A program made the translations under genes and the position numbers. A DNA stretch of 64,000 nucleotides from Terribacillus saccharophilus (lineage in GTDB: Bacteria; Bacillota; Bacilli; Bacillales; Amphibacillaceae): the NCBI GenBank assembly GCA_900110015.1, contig FOCD01000003.1:62001-126000 (forward strand). Reading direction: 5' to 3'. A model generated the notes under the pieces. That model did no database searches, was not told the DNA's origin, and worked only from the letters and a program-made list of their open reading frames with translations. This document shows positions 53,566 to 61,856 of the stretch, in pieces (position 1 is the first letter of the stretch; every line of letters begins with the position of its first letter).

Positions 53566-54202
53566 CAGCTGGTGCCTCCGTCTTTTCGTCGAGCCAAGCA
53601 GAGACCTCATCAAGATTGTAAATTACGCGGGTCTGTCTGCCGCAATAAGCTCTCAAATCATGCATAGCTACAACCCTTCCCCCGACAAGTATCTGAGGTT
53701 CCCAGGACAATTGCTCAAATGCAGCTATATATTCCTTCAAGGCCGTAATCCGGTATGGAATGGCCGCAGATAAACCAATAACATCCGGATGCCATTGCTC
53801 TGCACTTTTCAACGCATCAGATAATGGAAGATTCGGTCCCAGATGTCTAACCTGCCAATGATTCTCCTCAAATAGAGCCGCTATCATTTTCGAGCCGATA
53901 ACATGCTGTTCATCTTCCAGACATAAAAACATCGCTTTTTTCTCCGATCGTCTGTTTCGCTGTTTGAATTGAAAGGTATATTGCGCTAACGCAAAATCAC
54001 AGACGCTCGTCGCCAAATGTTCGTCCGCTACCGTGATTTCATTACGCAGCCATTTTTCTCCTATATCGTACATCGCCGGTGTAATGATTTCCTTGTACAC
54101 ACGTATACTTGGTCTTGTATCCTCTATTAAAATTGTGTACGCCTGCCGCTCATCGCCTGCAAGCAACGCAGCTGCAAAATGCTGCCATGCTTCTGTCATC
54201 AC
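53552..54202 (-). CDS. B12-binding protein with Wx9EH light-sensor motif
   Basis: 216 residues behind GAGGGTG. A helical B12-binding-2 domain (about 5-85) has W-L-R-N-E-I-T-V-A-D-E-H, the Wx9EH motif of CarH-type adenosylcobalamin photoreceptors. The Rossmann-like B12-binding domain (about 88-205) has E-Q-H-V-I-G, a variant of D-x-H-x2-G with the cobalt-ligand His intact and Glu for Asp. No DNA-binding domain is attached. Downstream STAS gene overlaps it. A light- or redox-sensing input to the STAS partner is the best inference; a corrinoid methyl-transfer role is possible but no methyltransferase is nearby. Confidence 0.82.
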   Translation of the reverse strand: MMTEAWQHFAAALLAGDERQAYTILIEDTRPSIRVYKEIITPAMYDIGEKWLRNEITVADEHLATSVCDFALAQYTFQFKQRNRRSEKKAMFLCLEDEQHVIGSKMIAALFEENHWQVRHLGPNLPLSDALKSAEQWHPDVIGLSAAIPYRITALKEYIAAFEQLSWEPQILVGGRVVAMHDLRAYCGRQTRVIYNLDEVSAWLDEKTEAPADGVR

Positions 54203-54211
54203 GTATCACCC

Positions 54212-54592
54212 TCAGTTGTCTTCTTCGTCCTTTTTCTTTTCTGCAATCAAAACCTGAATTCCTTCTACCAGACATGCTTTAAAAAAGTCGTATTTCTCTT
54301 TATCCATGTGATCTTTCAGAAGCGGGATGAGCCGCTCATAATTATCAATAATGATTTTTTCATTCATTCCGCGAGCAGACAGCAGCTCATGCAGCCATAC
54401 GGTGTAGTCCACAAACAGCTTTGAGTCATCTGCTTCATAAGCTGACTGCAAATAATCAAGATGGTGCTGATTATCTTCTCTCGTCCGCTTTTTTCCGTTC
54501 TCGCCGTATCGCTCGTATAAAGAAGGATAAGCGTTAAATATCTCCTCTACGATTTTATCGAGCAATGCATCGTTACTAAATTGCTGGTTCAT
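54212..54592 (-). CDS. Unknown helical acidic protein in the B12/STAS operon
   Basis: 126 residues, translationally coupled to the ABM-domain gene (ATGA overlap) and followed nine bases later by the B12-binding gene. Predicted all-helical, with no signal peptide or spans, and many charged residues (Y-L-Q-S-A-Y-E-A-D-D, then W-L-H-E-L-L-S-A-R-G). A clear family was not recognised. The helical-bundle look and operon position are reminiscent of RsbR N-terminal sensor domains, but this is a guess. Confidence 0.65.
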   Translation of the reverse strand: MNQQFSNDALLDKIVEEIFNAYPSLYERYGENGKKRTREDNQHHLDYLQSAYEADDSKLFVDYTVWLHELLSARGMNEKIIIDNYERLIPLLKDHMDKEKYDFFKACLVEGIQVLIAEKKKDEEDN

Positions 54593-54894
54593 TGAGCCAC
54601 CACCTCGAACATCTTGACGGTCGGCCGGATAGCTGCTAGCTCTTGATCCGGATACTTTTTCTCAAGATCATGGATTCGTTTAAAATCTTCTCCGCTCACC
54701 CAGGTTAAATAGCTCTGCTTGTCCTCCCAGGTGATTTCTACGGTCAGCTCACCTGGCTTTTTTTGATTATGCAGCAGTTGGAACTTTCGGAAACCAGGTG
54801 CTTGATCCACTAATTTCGATCGGTTTTTATAAATTGCTATAACTTCTTCTGCCTTTTCAGCTGGAACATCAAAAATCGAATGGACGATATACAT
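54589..54894 (-). CDS. ABM-domain protein (HmoB/IsdG-like monooxygenase)
   Basis: 101 residues from the ATG at 54894, with GGAGGGGATT upstream; in-frame codons upstream lack a site. The dimeric alpha-beta-barrel pattern includes V-P-A-E-K-A near residue 12, R-S-K-L-V-D-Q-A-P-G-F near residue 26 and L-T-V-E-I-T-W-E near residue 50. Related proteins degrade heme or oxidise quinones. First gene of the four-gene operon with the B12-binding and STAS genes. Confidence 0.78.
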   Translation of the reverse strand: MYIVHSIFDVPAEKAEEVIAIYKNRSKLVDQAPGFRKFQLLHNQKKPGELTVEITWEDKQSYLTWVSGEDFKRIHDLEKKYPDQELAAIRPTVKMFEVVAQ

Positions 54895-54983
54895 GGAATC
54901 CCCTCCAATTGCTATAAATTCGAATACTATCAGCGTATCATAATCCGAAATACAGTTATAGCATTTACCTTTGTCTTCCCATA

Positions 54984-55017
54984 CAAAAAAAGCCATGACC
55001 AAATGATCATGGCTTTC
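54984..55017 (-). terminator. Terminator after the MFS pump gene
   Basis: AAAGCCATGA and TCATGGCTTT form a 10-bp stem, followed on the minus strand by a T run, at the end of the MFS gene. Confidence 0.85.
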
Positions 55018-55019
55018 CC

Positions 55020-56258
55020 TTAACTCAAACGATCCATCGCATTTCTTCTAGCGGTGAATAATAGCAATCCAACGAGCACCGCCGCTGCAGCGACATAATA
55101 TGGTGCTCCAATTGAGATATGCTCTGACACTTTACCAGCGAGCCATGGTGAAATCGACCCACCGGTAAAACGCAAGAAACTATATGCAGCTGATGCTGTA
55201 GAACGCTCAACCGGTGATACTTCCATAACAGCTGTTGTCATGACAGTATTATTAATACCAAGTAATAATCCCATTAATGCAATCATCACAATTAGGAATA
55301 CCGGCCAATCCGCGCCAATACCCATCAAAGCCAAAACAATTATGATACCGATCATTACCATACTAAGTGATTTTTTCGTACCCAGCTTTGTTTCGAAGGA
55401 CGGTGCAATAAAGATCGACCCGATTGCCAGCATAACGCCCCAGACAAAGAATACGAAACCAATACCGAATTCACCTAAATTTAAAACAAATGGTGAATAT
55501 GTCAGTAAGGTGAAGAAACCGAAGTTATAAAATAGTGCTGTCAGCCCTATTGTTAAAAGTCCCGGGTGACGCAATGCCTGGAATGGTGCTGAAAGCGGAA
55601 TTTTCTTTGTTGGTTTAGGCATATCTGTGAGTAATATCCATACCGCCAGCAAACCAATCAGCATTAAGACCGCCACACCAAAGAATGGTGCGCGCCAGTG
55701 GATGGACCCGAGCAAACCACCCAAAAGCGGTCCGACTGACATCCCTAATCCAAGTGCGGCTTCGTAAAGCATGATGGCTACAGCTGAGCCACCACTGGCA
55801 ACACTGACAATTACAGCAAGTGCAGTAGAGATAAATAATGCATTACCTAGTCCCCAGCCTGCGCGGAGCCCGACTAGTTCATCTACACTGCCAGCCAGGC
55901 CTCCTAAAGTCGAGAATAAAATAATAATGACCAGCCCAATAAGCAATGTCATTTTCGGACCAATTCTGCTGGATAACCAACCTGTGATTAACATCATAAT
56001 TCCGGTAACGAGCAAATAACTCGTGAATAATAGCTCTACTTGACTTGGCGTTGCATCCATTTGTGCTGCAATAGATGGAAGAATCGGGTCAACAAGACCA
56101 ATCCCCATAAATGCAACGACACATGCAAAAGCAACCGCCCATGCTGCCTTCGGTTGCCGGAAAATCCGTTTTATACTATGTGCATCTTCCTTAATTTCAT
56201 TTTCAGCTTGTTCAATTTCGTGTCCATCGGGTATCGTTTCATTACGAATGTCCGACAT
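55020..56258 (-). CDS. MFS drug-efflux transporter
   Basis: 412 residues behind GGGGATGAG. A cytoplasmic N-terminus of about 35 residues is followed by 12 spans. Motif A variant in S-S-R-I-G-P-K-M-T (loop 2-3) and motif C near span 5 (G-x-S-V-G-P-L-L-G-G-L) point to the 12-span antiporter group of drug exporters. Transcribed 18 bp behind a MarR-family regulator that likely represses it. Confidence 0.85.
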   Translation of the reverse strand: MSDIRNETIPDGHEIEQAENEIKEDAHSIKRIFRQPKAAWAVAFACVVAFMGIGLVDPILPSIAAQMDATPSQVELLFTSYLLVTGIMMLITGWLSSRIGPKMTLLIGLVIIILFSTLGGLAGSVDELVGLRAGWGLGNALFISTALAVIVSVASGGSAVAIMLYEAALGLGMSVGPLLGGLLGSIHWRAPFFGVAVLMLIGLLAVWILLTDMPKPTKKIPLSAPFQALRHPGLLTIGLTALFYNFGFFTLLTYSPFVLNLGEFGIGFVFFVWGVMLAIGSIFIAPSFETKLGTKKSLSMVMIGIIIVLALMGIGADWPVFLIVMIALMGLLLGINNTVMTTAVMEVSPVERSTASAAYSFLRFTGGSISPWLAGKVSEHISIGAPYYVAAAAVLVGLLLFTARRNAMDRLS

Positions 56259-56276
56259 ACACTCATCCCCTTTCTA

Positions 56277-56681
56277 TTAATCAGCGAGCATCTTACGGCT
56301 TAGCCGGATGAACTCATTTTTCTCTTCTTCCGTCAATTTATCCAGGAAAGAACCAAAGGCTTTGTCTCTTGCTCCAGAAAAGCTCACATAAAAATCGGAT
56401 CCTTTTTGCGTGATCGCAAGCATAACCACCCGACGATCCTTCTCAGAATGAATACGTTCCAAATAGCCTTCTTTAATCATACGGTTTCCTAAATTCGTTG
56501 CTCCGCTAAAGCTGATCCCTACTTCTTCAGCTAAATCGGACATGCGCATCGGACCATTATTTTTTAACAATCTCAATAATACGAGCTGCGGCCCGGAAAT
56601 CTGAAAATCCCATTCCTTACGCAACGCTTTATTGACATTACGTACTAATTCGATAAAATCAACCATATCTCTGCTTTCCAC
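56277..56681 (-). CDS. MarR-family regulator
   Basis: 134 residues with a GTG start seven bases after GGGGG. A winged helix-turn-helix is visible: M-R-M-S-D-L-A-E-E-V-G-I near residue 45, S-G-A-T-N-L-G-N-R-M-I recognition helix, and the wing E-K-D-R-R-V-V-M. No cysteines, so it is not an OhrR-type peroxide sensor. It is the likely repressor of the adjacent MFS pump. A palindromic sequence around 56713-56728 may be its operator. Confidence 0.85.
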   Translation of the reverse strand: MESRDMVDFIELVRNVNKALRKEWDFQISGPQLVLLRLLKNNGPMRMSDLAEEVGISFSGATNLGNRMIKEGYLERIHSEKDRRVVMLAITQKGSDFYVSFSGARDKAFGSFLDKLTEEEKNEFIRLSRKMLAD

Positions 56682-56754
56682 TTACAGACCCCCAATTACT
56701 GCTTTCTACTAGTATTAGTATACATTAATATTTCATACATGTGAAATAAATTTT

Positions 56755-56793
56755 ATTAAAAAAATTTCAACTGCTAGAAATAGCAGCTGAAAC
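56755..56793 (-). terminator. Terminator after the small membrane protein gene
   Basis: TTTCAACTGCT and AGCAGCTGAAA form a stem with one mismatch, followed on the minus strand by seven T. Confidence 0.78.
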
Positions 56794-56799
56794 ATATTG

Positions 56800-57033
56800 T
56801 TACACTCTCTTTTTCAATGTCTTTTCAGTCTGTTCATTTACTGCTTGCCTTATATGATACAACTCAGCATACATACCTGCTGCGAACGCTCCAATAATGC
56901 TGAGCAGCACACTTAGAATCATAGCCATAAAGTTTAAGTCAAAGCCGAGCATGGCGACCATGCCGATGATAAAGCCGATCACTAAGCCAATAGCAGCGAA
57001 CTGCAGTAATTTACCGAAAGTTACAGAATACAT
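56800..57033 (-). CDS. Small two-span membrane protein
   Basis: 77 residues from the ATG at 57033, nine bases after GAGAGG; an ATG three codons upstream abuts the site. Two spans (about residues 9-31 and 36-55) with G-x2-I-G-F-I-I-G-M and a charged C-terminal tail. It could belong to the NhaC-like or uncharacterised YtxH-like small protein set, but I do not recognise a family. Monocistronic. Confidence 0.6.
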   Translation of the reverse strand: MYSVTFGKLLQFAAIGLVIGFIIGMVAMLGFDLNFMAMILSVLLSIIGAFAAGMYAELYHIRQAVNEQTEKTLKKRV

Positions 57034-57149
57034 AATCCACATCCTCTCATCTGCCTGTTCATCTACTTACCTTGTACCCCAAATTGAACTAGACTATGCT
57101 TCTATCCAATCGTTTAGTATAATAAGCCAAAAAACATGGGGGAATGGAC

Positions 57150-57641
57150 ATGCACTACCGCATCGCAGAAATTCACGACTTACCTGCAATTGTCTCTATC
57201 TATAATTCCACGATTGCCGGCAGAATGGTCACTGCAGATTTGGAAGAGATATCAGTGGAAAGCAGACTGGATTGGTTTCAGCACCATACAGAACAGCGCC
57301 CTCTTTGGGTTGTGGAAGAAGACGGGAATATACTCGGCTGGATAAGCTTGGAGCCGTTTTATGGCCGAGCTGCTTATCATAAAACCGTGGAAGTCAGCAT
57401 CTATCTTCATCAAGATGCTCGAGGAAAAGGACTCGGAAGAAGTATGCTGCAATTCGTCATTGATCAGGCCGAGACGCTGGATTTCAAAACAGTTCTAGGA
57501 TTTGTTTTTGGCCATAATGAACCGAGCATCAAGCTCTTCGAACGCTTCGGATTTGAACGCTGGGCTGATATGCCAAACGTAGCCGAATTGGATGGGATCG
57601 AGCGGGATTTAGTTATTTTAGGCAAGCGAATCCGCTCTTAA
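57150..57641 (+). CDS. GNAT family acetyltransferase (phosphinothricin-acetyltransferase-like)
   Basis: 163 residues from the ATG at 57150, six bases after GGGGGA; an ATG two codons earlier is very near that site. N-terminal D-L-P-A-I-V-S-I-Y-N-S-T-I, then the acetyl-CoA loop A-R-G-K-G-L-G-R-S near residue 92 and G-H-N-E-P-S-I-K-L-F near residue 128 are typical of the PAT/YwnH group, which acetylates small amines such as methionine sulfoximine. Substrate inferred from family only. Confidence 0.83.
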   Translation: MHYRIAEIHDLPAIVSIYNSTIAGRMVTADLEEISVESRLDWFQHHTEQRPLWVVEEDGNILGWISLEPFYGRAAYHKTVEVSIYLHQDARGKGLGRSMLQFVIDQAETLDFKTVLGFVFGHNEPSIKLFERFGFERWADMPNVAELDGIERDLVILGKRIRS

Positions 57642-57653
57642 TCGATATCCACT

Positions 57654-57770
57654 TGTGGATAAAATACTGTGCACCAGCATTCGTCAAATTTTTCTGTGTA
57701 TAACTTATGTTACACACAAATTATGTGAACAAACAGAATCTTTCTGTGTACAAGCTCCTCTTTACCCACA
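57654..57770. promoter_or_regulatory. Cluster of DnaA-box-like nonamers
   Basis: The 175-bp gap between the GNAT and treR holds five nonamers close to TTATnCACA. TGTGGATAA (57654-57662) is a perfect box, and TGTGTATAA (57695-57703) fits the degenerate consensus. Three have one mismatch: 57710-57718, 57745-57753 and 57762-57770. The decamer TTTCTGTGTA occurs at 57691 and 57741, exactly 50 bp apart. It resembles DnaA-box clusters that titrate or regulate DnaA in Bacillus. No AT-rich unwinding element or initiator gene is adjacent. Confidence 0.55.
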
Positions 57771-57772
57771 AT

Positions 57773-57807
57773 AAAATGTGCATAGCCTTTAAGCTATGCA
57801 CATTTTA
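57773..57807. terminator. Terminator after treR
   Basis: AAAATGTGCATAGC and GCTATGCACATTTT form a perfect 14-bp stem with a six-base loop and T runs on both strands. Confidence 0.9.
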
Positions 57808-57815
57808 TTGTTTTC

Positions 57816-58529
57816 TCATTTTGTTCTTCGAGCAAAATCGACAAATCTAAACTTATCCGGTCGATGCTTTGACTCGGTATATTGGAATAAAGTTGTATCC
57901 TCAAGATAAACAGCACTGCGCACGACGACAAGCTGTTGATAACTTCCCAAATCCATAATGGCTTTATCTTCCGCTTGAGCTTCTTCAACGACTACTTCTT
58001 TTTTTGCATAACTGATGGACAATCCAAGTTCCTTCTCCAGATAATCATAAATCGAGTCACCTGCAATTTCTTCTGTCAAACCAGGAGCAAGTTCATTCAA
58101 TAAGAAATCTTTATCATAGATGACCGCTTCATTATCCAGTTTACGCAAGCGATGCAGCTCCCAAACAGGCGTACCTTCCTCGCATTGCAGCACCTGTTGG
58201 ATTAAACCATGCGCGTTTTTACAAGAAAGTGACGTTACAATTGTCTCTACCTTCTGCGACATCGAGCGGGACAGTTCCTTGAAGCTCGTAAGTCCGCTGA
58301 CCGGCAAAGGCAGCTTATCCTGCTCAAGCACGACCGATCCTTTTCCTTGCAGCTTTTGGATGTATCCATTCTGGGACAGCAATTGCAAGGCTTTGCGAAC
58401 AGTTTCTCTGGATGTCGTGAATCTTTCCGTCAGCTCATTTTCAGAAGGAAGCAGCTGTCCTGCCTTAATTTTTTCTGTCTGGATTTCTTTTGCTAACAAA
58501 TCATAGATTGCTTGAAATTTCTTCTCCAT
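57816..58529 (-). CDS. treR: Trehalose operon repressor (GntR family)
   Basis: 237 residues from the ATG at 58529, just after the treA end; an ATG two codons earlier is an alternative. An N-terminal GntR winged helix (P-S-E-N-E-L, then S-R-E-T-V-R-K-A-L) is followed by a UTRA effector domain ending H-R-P-D-K-F-R-F-V-D-F-A-R-R, as in B. subtilis TreR. It senses trehalose-6-phosphate and binds the palindrome upstream of treP. Third gene of treP-treA-treR. Confidence 0.94.
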   Translation of the reverse strand: MEKKFQAIYDLLAKEIQTEKIKAGQLLPSENELTERFTTSRETVRKALQLLSQNGYIQKLQGKGSVVLEQDKLPLPVSGLTSFKELSRSMSQKVETIVTSLSCKNAHGLIQQVLQCEEGTPVWELHRLRKLDNEAVIYDKDFLLNELAPGLTEEIAGDSIYDYLEKELGLSISYAKKEVVVEEAQAEDKAIMDLGSYQQLVVVRSAVYLEDTTLFQYTESKHRPDKFRFVDFARRTK

Positions 58530-58542
58530 CCACATCAGGCCT

Positions 58543-60216
58543 TTACGCTTTAATATGGTAAATGACCGCTTCGAACGGACGAAGCCGTATCTTTCTGTAA
58601 TCCGACGGACTATCTTCATAATTGGAAAGCAGGATTTCTGCTTTTGCTATGTGTTCTTTAGGATAGGAAAATTCTGCTGTCTCACCGAAGAAATTCGCAA
58701 CAACTAGCAGTTTTTCACCATTCCACTTCCGTTCATAACAGAAGAGACGCTCATCATCCATACATATCGGTTCATAGTCTCCATGGGTTATGATAGCATA
58801 TTCCTTCCGTAAGCGAATCAGCTTTTGATAATGATAGAAAATCGAATCCTCATCCTGCAGCGCCTTTTCCACATTAATAGCTTCATAATTCGATGCCACT
58901 GCGAGCCACGGCTTTCCATTAGTAAAGCCGGCATTTTGCCCTTCGTTCCATTGCATCGGAGTTCGCGAATTATCTCTGGAGCGGCGCTGGATAATTTGCA
59001 AAGCCTGTTCACTGTCCATTCCTTCCTCTTTTAGCGCTTGGAAGGCATTATGGGTTTCTACATCTTTATAATCTTCAATGCTAGAGAACTTCGGATCCGT
59101 CATCCCTATCTCTTCTCCTTGATATATATAAGGAGTTCCTTTCATCATATGCAGAACGGTTGCCAGCATCTTGGCTGATTCTTTCCAATATTGACCGTCA
59201 TCTCCGAATCGGCTGACAATACGCGGCTGATCATGATTGCACCAGAAAAGGGCATTCCAACCGCCCACTTCATGCATACCGATTTGCCAGTCAGATAAAA
59301 TCTGCTTCAGCTTAATGAATTCCAGCTTGCCATCTGTCCATTTCATACCATTATCATAATCCACTTTCAGATGATGGAAATTAAACGTCATGCTCAACTC
59401 CTGAGCATCTGGTTTTGTATACTGTTGGCAGGCAGCCAAGCTTGTAGACGACATCTCCCCAACTGTTACCAGACTATGAGGTGTGAAAACTTCTTGATTC
59501 ATTTCATGCATATATTCGTGAATTCGAGGTCCGTCTGTGTAGTACTCCTTCCCGTACTGACCATCTGGAGCATTTTGGTCATTTGGGAAGCTCTGAACTT
59601 TTGAAACAAGATTGATAACATCCAGCCGGAATCCGTCAAGACCCTTTTCTGCCCAAAAATTCATCATCTTGAACAAATCTTTCCGAACCTTCTCATTCTC
59701 CCAGTTAAGATCCGCCTGTGTCTTGTCGAACAAATGCAAATAATACTGATTCGTATGCTCTTCCAACCCCCAAGCGCCACCGCCAAACTTGGATACCCAG
59801 TTGTTTGGCTCTGCACCATCTTGCGAATCTCGCCAAATATAATAATCACGGTAAGGGTTATCTTTTGACGATTTTGCCTGGCGGAACCATTCATGATCTG
59901 TTGAGGTGTGATTGATGACAATATCCATCATCAGCTTCATATCCCGATCATGCAATTCCTCAATTAATCGTTCTACGTCTTCCATCGTGCCGTAAGCCGG
60001 CTCGATCTCATAATAATTACTGATATCATAGCCATTATCATGCTGCGGGGAGCGGTAGATCGGTGTCAGCCACACCATATCAACACCGAGCTCCTTCAAA
60101 TAATCCAGCTTTTCAATTATTCCTTGCAGATCCCCCATCCCAGTGCCTTTTGTATCATGAAAGCTCTTTGGGTAAATTTGATATACAGTACTTCTCTTCC
60201 ACCATGGCTCACTCAT
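58543..60216 (-). CDS. treA: Trehalose-6-phosphate hydrolase (phospho-alpha-glucosidase, GH13)
   Basis: 557 residues. GH13 blocks: D-I-V-I-N-H near residue 98, G-F-R-L-D-V-I with the nucleophile Asp near residue 200, the acid/base Glu in V-T-V-G-E-M and W-C-N-H-D-Q-P-R near residue 325. The N-terminal W-W-K-R-S-T-V-Y-Q-I-Y-P-K-S-F matches TreA/TreC. It cleaves trehalose-6-phosphate to glucose and glucose-6-phosphate. Cotranscribed with treP, whose product supplies the substrate. Confidence 0.94.
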   Translation of the reverse strand: MSEPWWKRSTVYQIYPKSFHDTKGTGMGDLQGIIEKLDYLKELGVDMVWLTPIYRSPQHDNGYDISNYYEIEPAYGTMEDVERLIEELHDRDMKLMMDIVINHTSTDHEWFRQAKSSKDNPYRDYYIWRDSQDGAEPNNWVSKFGGGAWGLEEHTNQYYLHLFDKTQADLNWENEKVRKDLFKMMNFWAEKGLDGFRLDVINLVSKVQSFPNDQNAPDGQYGKEYYTDGPRIHEYMHEMNQEVFTPHSLVTVGEMSSTSLAACQQYTKPDAQELSMTFNFHHLKVDYDNGMKWTDGKLEFIKLKQILSDWQIGMHEVGGWNALFWCNHDQPRIVSRFGDDGQYWKESAKMLATVLHMMKGTPYIYQGEEIGMTDPKFSSIEDYKDVETHNAFQALKEEGMDSEQALQIIQRRSRDNSRTPMQWNEGQNAGFTNGKPWLAVASNYEAINVEKALQDEDSIFYHYQKLIRLRKEYAIITHGDYEPICMDDERLFCYERKWNGEKLLVVANFFGETAEFSYPKEHIAKAEILLSNYEDSPSDYRKIRLRPFEAVIYHIKA

Positions 60217-60236
60217 TTACAATCTCCTTTCCTTTG

Positions 60237-61646
60237 TTACACATTCTTTTTTCTTTTAGCTACTAGATAAGTTGTCGCAAACGGTACCACAATGACTATC
60301 ACCATACCGATTGCAAATGCTCCCCAGCTTCCCGGCAGGATAGAAAAGATACCAGGTACGCCGCCGATTCCTACTGAGCTTGCCTCCACACCTCTCCAGG
60401 CTATAAATGTTCCCGCAACAGCCGAAGCTCCGAGAGCAAGGAAGAACGGATAGCGGAATCGCAGATTAACACCGAATACAGCTGGTTCTGTAACCCCGAG
60501 CCAAGCACTGATCCAGGCCGTCAGCGATAATCCTCGCAGCTTCTCATCCTTCGTTGCCAGCATCACACCAAGCGTCGCAGAACCTTGGGATATATTAGAC
60601 AGTGCCAATATTGGCCATAAGAATGTTGCGCCGGTATTAGCAATCAGCTGCAGATCCAGAGCAAGGAATGTATGGTGAAGTCCGGTAACAACCAAAGCTC
60701 CATACAAAGCTCCATACAGCAAACCGCCAACTGGAGCGACAGTATCGAATACAGCTACGAATCCATCTGTAATGGCATTCCCGACGATGAACATAATTGG
60801 TCCGATCACGATGAAGCTTATAATACCAGTAAGCAAAAGCGCGACAGGAGCGACAACGAGCAGCTGAAAACTATCAGGTACTTTGCGTCGCAGGAAAATT
60901 TCTATTTTAGCTAAAACCCATGCCGCAAAAAGTACTGGCAGCACTTGCCCTTGGTATCCGATACGCTGAATCTCCAGTCCAAATAAATTCCATACCGGAG
61001 CATTCCCTTCCATGGCAGCACTAGCATAATCAGTCGGATTTAATAGAGACGGATGAATCAAAGCTAAACCGAGTACCATCCCGAGCAGCGGACTGCCGCC
61101 AAATTTCTTGACTGCCGACCACCCTATCAGTGCCGGCAGGAAGGCAAATGCCGTGTTAGCGATTACATAAATCATGTCAGCAATGCCTGCCCACTGTGGA
61201 TAAACCTCAATAATAGAAGCTTTGTCAAAGAAAATGCCTGGATTATTTAAGATGTTATGAATACCTAGCAATAGACCCGCAGTTACGATGGCTGGCAAAA
61301 TCGGAATGAAAATGTCGCCAAGCGTTTTTAATGCTCGTTGCAGTGGATTACCCTTCTTACTTACAGTTTCCTTCACTTCATCCTTTGTAGATTCTCCGAC
61401 TTCAGCAATCTGAATAAATTCTCTATATACTTTATCAACTGTACCTTGACCGATTACAACCTGATACTGATTATTTGCTGAAAAAGAACCTTTTACAACA
61501 TCAATGTTCTGCAGTGCCTCTTTATCGACTTTACCTTCATCCGCCAACGCCAGCCGCAGCCGCGTGACGCAATGCGTCGCAGCTTGGATATTCTCTTTTC
61601 CTCCAAGCGCTGCCAGTATTTCTTCTGCCTGTTGTCTTAGATCCAC
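60237..61646 (-). CDS. treP: PTS trehalose permease EIIBC
   Basis: 469 residues counted from the GTG at 61646, which has GAGGTGG six bases upstream; a GTG three codons earlier is a close alternative. The EIIB domain (residues 1-85) has the phosphorylated Cys in A-T-H-C-V-T-R-L-R. The EIIC domain (about 105-465) has ten or so spans. It imports trehalose as trehalose-6-phosphate; EIIA is supplied by another protein. Start region is preceded by a 26-bp TreR palindrome. Confidence 0.93.
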   Translation of the reverse strand: MDLRQQAEEILAALGGKENIQAATHCVTRLRLALADEGKVDKEALQNIDVVKGSFSANNQYQVVIGQGTVDKVYREFIQIAEVGESTKDEVKETVSKKGNPLQRALKTLGDIFIPILPAIVTAGLLLGIHNILNNPGIFFDKASIIEVYPQWAGIADMIYVIANTAFAFLPALIGWSAVKKFGGSPLLGMVLGLALIHPSLLNPTDYASAAMEGNAPVWNLFGLEIQRIGYQGQVLPVLFAAWVLAKIEIFLRRKVPDSFQLLVVAPVALLLTGIISFIVIGPIMFIVGNAITDGFVAVFDTVAPVGGLLYGALYGALVVTGLHHTFLALDLQLIANTGATFLWPILALSNISQGSATLGVMLATKDEKLRGLSLTAWISAWLGVTEPAVFGVNLRFRYPFFLALGASAVAGTFIAWRGVEASSVGIGGVPGIFSILPGSWGAFAIGMVIVIVVPFATTYLVAKRKKNV

Positions 61647-61693
61647 CTCTGCCACCTCACCCTAGTTTTATAATGTAAGCGAATACAATGATA

Positions 61694-61719
61694 GCATAAC
61701 TTGTATATACAAGTTATGC
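61694..61719 (-). promoter_or_regulatory. TreR operator and treP promoter
   Basis: Bases 61694-61719 form a perfect 26-bp palindrome with CTTGTATATACAAG at its centre, the TreR operator core. On the minus strand it overlaps TTGCAT (-35) and TATGCT (-10), 17 bp apart. TreR binding would occlude RNA polymerase. Confidence 0.88.
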
Positions 61720-61797
61720 AAGAAATACCTACTCTTCTATACCCCAAGATTCAGCTCTGGATTATTAAATTTTGTCGTAGTAAAATGGAAAAGTATT

Positions 61798-61811
61798 TGT
61801 AAACGTTTTTA
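61798..61811. promoter_or_regulatory. Catabolite-responsive element (cre)
   Basis: TGTAAACGTTTTTA matches the cre consensus TGwAAnCGnTnwCA at 13 of 14 positions. It lies between treP and coaA. It is 79 bp upstream of the tre palindrome and 46 bp before the coaA start, so CcpA could act on either gene. Confidence 0.55.
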
Positions 61812-61856
61812 CTTTGCACTATTTCTCAAATCCGCAGACAGAAGTTGAGGGTAAAC

